Origin: Dysidea avara
Lineage: Eukaryota > Porifera > Demospongiae > Dictyoceratida > Dysideidae
Assembly: GCF_963678975.1 (NCBI RefSeq)
Contig: NC_089280.1
Coordinates: forward strand, 18,405,863 to 18,469,862
DNA length: 64,000 nt
Direction: 5' to 3'
Shown here piece by piece: positions 57,920 to 64,000 of this stretch. The position numbers and the translations under genes were made by a program. The notes beneath the pieces were generated by a model. That model was not told where the DNA came from, searched no databases, and worked only from the letters and a program-made list of their open reading frames with translations. Position 1 is the first letter of the stretch. Every line of letters starts with the position of its first letter.

Positions 57920-60900
57920 ACAGAATTCAAGAGATCAGTTAGAAATAAGTAACCTGTATAGAGATCAGCTACAAATAAATCACCCTGTAGAGAGTTCAGC
58001 TACAAACAATTCACCCTGTTCAGACATCAGTTAGAAGAAGTTTTCTTGTAGAGAGTTCAGTTACAAACAAATCACCCTGTTGAAAGATCAGCTAGAAGAT
58101 GTCACCTTGTAGATAGTTCAGTTACAAAGAAACCACCATGTAGAGAATTCAGCTACAAACTAGTGACCCAGTAGATACATCAGCTAGAAGAAGTTACCTT
58201 GTAGAGAGTTCAGCTACAAAGAAACCATTCTGTAAAGAGCTCAGCTGCAAACAAATCACCTATACAGAACTCAGCTACAAACAAATCACCCTGTAGAGAG
58301 ATCAGCTAGAAGAAGTTACCTTGTAGATAGTTCAGCTACAAACAAATCATCCTGTAGAGAGATCAGCTGGAAGAAGTTACCTTGTAGATAGTTCAGCTAC
58401 AAACAATTCACCCTGTAGAGAGATCAGTTAGAAGAAGTTACCTTGTAGATCGTTAAGCTACAAACAATTCACCCTGTAAAGAGATCAGCTAGAAGAAGTT
58501 ACCTTGTAGAGAGTTCAGCTACAAAGAAACCATCATGTAGAGAATTCAGCCGCAAACAAATCACGTGTAGAGAGCTCAGCTAGAAACAAATCACCCTGTA
58601 GAGAGATCAGCTAGAAACAAGTCACCTTGTAGAGAGTTCAGCTAGAAGAAGTCACATTGTAGAGAGTTGAGCTTCAAAGAAACAATCATGTGAGAGTTCA
58701 GATACAAACAAATTGTCCTGTAGAGAGATCAGCTAGAAGAAGTTACCTTGTAGAGAGTTCAGCTACAAAGAAACCATCATGTAGAGAGTTCAGCTACAAA
58801 CAAATCACCCTATAGAAAGATCAGCTATAGAAGAAATCACCTTGTAGAGAGTTCAGCTACAAAGAAACCATCATGTAGAGAGTTCAGCTACAAACAAATC
58901 ACCCTGTAGAAAGATCAGCTATAGAAGAAATCACCTTGTAGAGAGTTCAGCTACAAGAAACCATCATGTAGAGAGTTCAGCTACAAACAAATCGTCCTGT
59001 AGAGAGATCAGCTAGAAGAAATTACCTTGTAGAGAGTTCAGCTACAAAGAAACCATCATGTAGAGAGTTCAGCTGCAAACAAATCTCCCTGTAGAGAGAT
59101 CAGCTAGAAGAAGTCACCTTGCAGGGAGTTCAGTTACAAAGAAACCACCATATAGAGAGTTCAGCTGCAAACAGATCACCTGTAGAGAGTTCAGCTAGAA
59201 ACAAGTCACCCTGTAGAGAGATCAGCTAGAAAAAAGTCACCTTGTAGAGAGTTCAGCTAGAAGAAGTCACATTGTAGAGAGTTGAGCTACCATGTAGAGA
59301 GTTCAGCTGCAAACAAATCACCCTGTAGAGAACTCAACTACAAACAAATCGCCCTGTAGAAAGATTAGCTAGAAGAAGTTACCTTATAGGGAGTTCAGCT
59401 ACGAACAGATCACCCTGTAGAGAGTTCAGCTACAAACAAATCACCCTGTAGAGAGTTCAGTTACAAAGAAACCACCATGTAGAGAGTTCAGCTGCAAAAA
59501 ATCAATCACTCTGTAGAGAGTTCAGCTAGAAGAATTCACCTTGTAGAGAGTTCAGCTGCAAATAAATCACCCTGTAGAGAATTCAGCTACAAACAAATCA
59601 CCCTGTAGAAAGATCAGCTAGAAGAAGTTACCTTGTAGAGAGTTCAGCTACAAAGAAACCACCATGTAGAGAGTTCAGCTGCAAACAAATCACCTGTAGA
59701 GAGTTCAGCTAGAAACAAGTCACCGAGTAGAGAGATCAGCTAAAAAAAAGTCACCCTGTAGAGAGTTCAGCTAGAAGAAGTCACATTGTAGTGAGTTCAG
59801 CTACAAAGAAACTACCACGTAGAGAGTTCAGCTGCAAACAAATCACCCTGTAGAGAACTCAGCTACAAACAAATCGCCCTGTAGAAAGATCAGCTAGAAG
59901 AAGTTACCTTGTAGGGATTTCAGCTACAAACAAATCACCCTGTAGAGAGTTCAGCTACAAAGAAATCATCATGTAGAGAGTTCAGCTGCAAACAAATCAT
60001 CCTGTAGAGAGTTCAGCTAGAAGAAGTCACCTTTTAGAGAGTTCAGCTACAAAAAGATCACCCTGTAGAGAGTTCAGCTAGAAGAAGTCACATTTTAGAG
60101 AGTTCAGCTACAAAGCAACCACCATGTAAAGAGTTCAGCTGCAAAAAAAAATCAATCACCCTGTAGAAAGATCAGCTAGAAGAAGTTACCTTGTAGAGAG
60201 TTCAGCTGCAAACAAATCACCTGTAGAGAGTTCAGCTAGAAGAAGTCACATTGTAGAGAGTTCAGCTACAATGAAACTCCCATGTAGAGAGTTTAGCTGC
60301 AAACAAATCACCCTGTAGAGAACTCAGCTACAAACAAATATGCAGTGTAAAAAGATCAGCTAGAAGAAGTTACCTTGTAGAGAGTTCAGCTACAACGAAA
60401 CCACCATGTAGAGAGTTCAGCTACAAACAAATCACCTGTAGAGAGTTCAGCTAGAAACAAGTCACCCTGTAGAGAGATCAGCTAGAAACAAGTCACCTTG
60501 TAGAGAGTTCAGCTAGAAGAAGTCACATTGTAGAGAGTTCAGCTACAAAGAAACTACCATGTAGAGAGTTCAGCTGCAAACAAATCACCCTGTAGAAAGT
60601 TCAGCTATGAACAGATCACCCTGTAGAGAGATCAGCTAGAAACAAGTCACCCTGTAGAGAGTTCAGCTAGAAGAAATTACTTTGTAGAGAGTTCAGCTAC
60701 AAAGAAACCACCATTTAGAGAGTTTAGCTACAAACAAATCACCCAGTAGAAAGTTCAGCTATGAACAGATCACCCTGTTGAGATTTCAGTTAGAAACAAG
60801 GAATCCTGTAGACAGATCACCTAGAAGTATCACCTTGTAGAGAGTTCAGCTACAAACAAATCACCCTGTACAGAGATCAGCTGGAAGAAGTCACCTTGTA

Positions 60901-61845
60901 GAGAGTTCAGCTATAAAGAAACCACCATGTAGAGAAATCAGCTGCAAACCAACACCCGTAGAGAACTCAGCTACAAACAAATCGCCCTGTAGAAAGATCA
61001 GTTAGAAGAAGTTACCTTGGAGAGAGTTCAGCTACAAAGAAACCATTTTGTAAAGAGCTCAGCTGCAAACAAATCACCTGTACAGAATTCAGCTACGAAC
61101 AAATCACCCTGTAGAGAGATCAGCTATAAGAAGTTACCTTGTAGATAGTTCAGCTACAAATAAATCTCCCTGTAGAGAGATCAGCTAGAAGAAATTACCT
61201 TGTAGAGAGTTCAGCTACAAAGAAACCACCATGTAGAGAGTCAGCTGCAAAGAAATCACCCTGTAGAAAATTCTGCCAGAAACAAATTGCCCTGTAAAAA
61301 GATCAGTTAGAAGAAGTTACCTTTTAGAGAGTTCAGCTACAAAGAAACCATTCTGTAAAGATCTCAGCTGCAAACAAATCACCTTTACAGAATTCAGCTA
61401 CGAACAAATCACCCTCTAGAGAGATCAGCCAGAAGAAGTTACCTTGTAGATCGTTCAGCTACAAACAATTCACCCTGTAGAGAGATCAGCTAGAAGAAAT
61501 TACCCTGTAGAGAGTTCAGCTACAAAGAAACCACCATGTAGAGAGTCAGCTGCAAAGAAATCACCCTGTAGAAAATTCTGCCAGAAACAAATTGCCCTGT
61601 AAAAAGATCAGTTAGAAGAAGTTACCTTTTAGAGAGTTCAGCTACAAAGAAACCATTCTGTAAAGATCTCAGCTGCAAACAAATCACCTGTACAGAATTC
61701 AGCTACAAACACATCACCCTCTAGAGAGATCAGCCAGAAGAAATTACCTTGTAGATCGTTCAGCTACAAACAATTCACCCTGTAGAGAGAGCAATTAGAA
61801 GAAATCACCTTGTAGAGTGTTCAGTTACAAAGAAACCACCATGGA
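57920..61845 (+). repeat. Minisatellite array of element E
   Basis: About 128 units of 30-31 bp, the longest array here. Near its right end a block of about 290 bp (about 61200-61490 and 61490-61770) is duplicated in tandem, showing growth by multi-unit steps. Confidence 0.95.
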
Positions 61846-61868
61846 GATTTCTGTAATCAATATAATTA

Positions 61869-62107
61869 TGTGACCGGATTTGCGAAAAGGGGTCTTCCAC
61901 ACACATCCAATTCTGTAAACGTTGGAGACCATAACTCAGTGTTCAAGTAACATATTAACCTGAAAATTTCACCATGTATTCAGCTATAGTGGTGCTCACC
62001 ACTGCCCAAATTTCAAGGCAATAGCTCTTTCCAATCTAAAGTTATCAATTGTCAAAGTTGGCAAATTGGATGTGTGTGGAAGACCCCTTTTTGCAAATCC
62101 GGTCACA
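61869..62107. mobile_element. TGTGACCGG MITE in element E
   Basis: Third full copy of the MITE, at the same site as in D. Confidence 0.88.
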
Positions 62108-62252
62108 TATGTATTATATATATAATTTGTACATTTACTGATAAAATATTTAAAGTACATCTACTTCATCTTTTCTTCTTCCTGTAGTAAAAAGGTCCCA
62201 AAGCTGGCCATAGGCCGGCTTTGGGGTATACAAATACAAAAAGAAATGAAAT

Positions 62253-62570
62253 CTAATCCAAAACAGCTAAGCTGTAAAAAAAGTGTGCGGCCCTCAGAAA
62301 GGCTATGGTGAAAAAAGATGTGAAACCCAAGGTGGCGGCCAAGAAATGGCTGTGATGGTAGGTTAATGGTAAAAATTTTAATAATGACAATTCAGGTAAA
62401 TTTTGTGCAGTGGCACAAAAATTCACCTGAATTGTCGTTATTAAAATTTTTACCATTAACCTACCATCACAGCCATTTCTTGGCTGCCACCTTGGATTTC
62501 ACATCTTTTTTCACCATAGCCTTTCTGAGGGCCGCACACTTTTTTTACAGCTTAGCTGTTTTGGATTAGA
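62253..62570. repeat. Terminal foldback of element E
   Basis: Arms of about 150 bp. Both arms carry the same private changes relative to other copies (CAGCTAAGCTG in both arms, CTCAGAAAGG/CCTTTCTGAG), so the arms have been corrected against each other. Confidence 0.92.
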
Positions 62571-62830
62571 TAGTAATTACTTTATAGTACACTTAAGCTT
62601 CATTATGAGCTGTTCAGCTCGCATTTGGGCTTCCTGTGTTTAATTACATGCCCACAATCGAAGCAATCTGCATGCCGTAGTGTCGATATACTTATGTTTG
62701 GTCTCTCAGCACCTTGCCATTGCTCTTACGACATTATCCACAATTGAAATTCACATGGTCCCATATAAATAAATACACTTACGAAGTATTTCTGCAGTTT
62801 TTCCACACTTGCACATGAGTGAATATATTA

Positions 62831-62942
62831 GTTGTAACATGGGCACTTGTGATTTGCCTGAAATATATGCACTCGCACTCGGGTTGCGCCCTCCTGCTCG
62901 TACATATATTTCAGGCAAATTGCTCATGCCCATGTTACAACT
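62831..62942. repeat. Hairpin element (GTTGTAACATGGGC)
   Basis: Arms TAGTTGTAACATGGGC...GATTTGCCTGAAATATAT and the inverse ATATATTTCAGGCAAAT...GCCCATGTTACAACTA around a GC-richer centre (GGGTTGCGCCCTCC). Single copy in this window; probably a small foldback MITE. Confidence 0.8.
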
Positions 62943-64000
62943 ACTACATATATGCTTGTAACCGCAAGATCAATTAAACCTGTGGTAGCCTATATGCTAG
63001 GCATGGTCCTCTATTATGGAGTTATGTTTCAGAATATGCACCTATAAAGTTATTTGAATTCTATCTATACCAAGGCTCCAATGCAAAGAAAAACTTGAAA
63101 TGTGATAAGTATTTGCTGGATCACTGGATCAAAGCCTGGTTTGTAATTAGTTGGTGAGATTCGATGATGATAAACTGTTACAGTGGAACCTCAGTTATCC
63201 GGACTCCACTTATCCAGATTCTCGGTTAACCGAATTACAGAAATGACTGCTCTATTAGAGTAGTGACTGTTCTATTAGGGTAGTTGAAAATACTGATATT
63301 TAAAAAAATTTGATTATGCTATTTTAATGGTTTCAGAGATATGGACTTTTCAGATTTATGGAGCATCCCTGGTCCCAAGGGGTTTGGATAACTGAGGTTC
63401 CACTGTAATTAGTTCTACCTGGCCTTATGAGCTTCACTATAACCACTCCAACTCTGTGGTCACATGAAATTAATTTTAGATGCAGGTGGAGCGAATTCAG
63501 CAACAATCAAGTGACTGCTATTTTTATGGATAAATGACTGTTCTATTAGAACATGTCGATGCACAATATGTTCCATGCTGCAGATTTTTGCTAGTTAAAG
63601 ACACAGAAAAGTTAGATGTAGCAACTTTCCTGTAGCCAGATATGTATTTCTGAAATCTGGGACCTTTAATCAGCCAAAGCAGGCATTTCGCCATGCATTT
63701 CTACTCTCAGGTAAGATGCAGTGATGGACCAGAAACATAATTACCAATTAGAGTAGCCCATTGGAATATGTATTTGATTGTAATGAAGTTTGACCTGTCC
63801 TTTGTTTAGAAAATAAGCATTTAAATTTTTAAAATCATCCTACCCTTAAATAGTATCTAATACTCACAAAAATCAGTTACATCCCAGCTTTACTATACAA
63901 AAAGAACATATCCATGAAAGCAAAAGTAACGGCAACTGAAAAGGCTGATATCTGGTACGGCTGATCATTTTATGCAATCGACTATATTTTACAAAAATCT
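62943..64000. other. Right end of window, no gene seen
   Basis: AT-rich. Contains the pogo/Tigger-type MITE 63181-63405 and a further CTATTAGAACA box at 63540. No gene recognised. Confidence 0.4.
63181..63405. mobile_element. pogo/Tigger-type MITE
   Basis: Ends CAGTGGAACCTCAGTTATCC and GGATAACTGAGGTTCCACTG, flanked by TA (63179-63180, 63406-63407), 225 bp. Such ends are typical of the pogo/Tigger group. Two CTATTAG boxes sit just inside the left end. Confidence 0.9.

Larger units (their letters stand above)
57083..62570 (+). mobile_element. Helitron-like satellite-bearing element, copy E (full length)
   Basis: The most complete copy, 5.49 kb: A|TCAAAACACATGG start, left region to about 57860, CTCTAATAGAGCAGTCA boxes at 57875-57912, minisatellite to 61845, a TGTGACCGG MITE at 61869-62107, linker, and foldback 62253-62570 ending GGATTAG. 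It carries GGTTAACTATTGAACC at 57585-57600, the intact form of the site broken between C and D. There is no replicase gene, so it must have been mobilised in trans if it is a Helitron. Confidence 0.85.

Noticed and set aside
62253..62569. Small frames MVKILI-TIQVNF in both directions of the foldbacks
   Set aside because: They are mirror images produced by the inverted arms and appear on both strands.

Overview
The window is AT-rich metazoan DNA with introns, dense transposon debris and one large immune-type gene. The gene is a NACHT-LRR (NLR) receptor on the minus strand at 47.2-50.8 kb. Its single 3.7-kb NACHT+LRR exon, the very short introns elsewhere and the mix of transposons suggest an early-branching animal. 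A demosponge is my best guess and a cnidarian is possible. There are no bacterial operons, no CRISPR arrays and no rRNA genes, and I recognised no tRNA genes.

The left 20 kb holds a small gene family that I do not recognise, in three tandem plus-strand copies. Copies 1 and 2 each have a 49-bp signal-peptide exon starting at the shared context CACATTGATCATGAAGA, a phase-1 intron, and one exon encoding about 160 residues. The mature protein has a conserved N-glycosylation sequon, a core containing GISKHRSYVN and EEILPELF, a basic RxxR/RRKR-S convertase-type site, and a C-terminal tail of about 40 residues with two or three cysteines. Copy 3 is a segmental duplicate of copy 2. It keeps an open reading frame but has no visible signal exon. 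Its intron lacks the 2.7-kb transposon found in copy 2, so it serves as an empty-site reference.

The rest of the window is dominated by one repeat family of Helitron-like (HINE/Helentron-style) appearance. Its left end reads A|TCAAGACACACGG, followed by about 850 bp of GC-richer sequence. Then comes a minisatellite of 30-31 bp units up to 3.9 kb long, and last a right-terminal foldback of about 320 bp ending GGCTGTTTTGGATTAG. Copies lie at 7.8-10.6 kb (minus), 20.2-24.5 kb, 24.9-25.4 plus 37.8-41.8 kb (one copy split in two), 45.7-46.4 kb (truncated), 51.1-53.8 kb (old, minus) and 57.1-62.6 kb. The split copy is interrupted by 12.4 kb (25.41-37.85 kb). That segment contains hAT, Harbinger and mariner-type MITEs, a LINE relic and a possible three-exon gene for a small membrane protein.

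Other mobile sequence includes hAT MITEs with 8-bp target duplications (one nested in the copy-2 intron element), pogo/Tigger-type and CCGTA-terminated TA MITEs, a PIF/Harbinger MITE, a 243-bp TGTGACCGG MITE, tRNA-derived SINEs, and non-LTR reverse-transcriptase pseudogenes. A short near-palindrome, CTCTAWTAGAG within a longer box, recurs in several unrelated element families. It and the secreted protein family are the two most interesting unexplained signals here.
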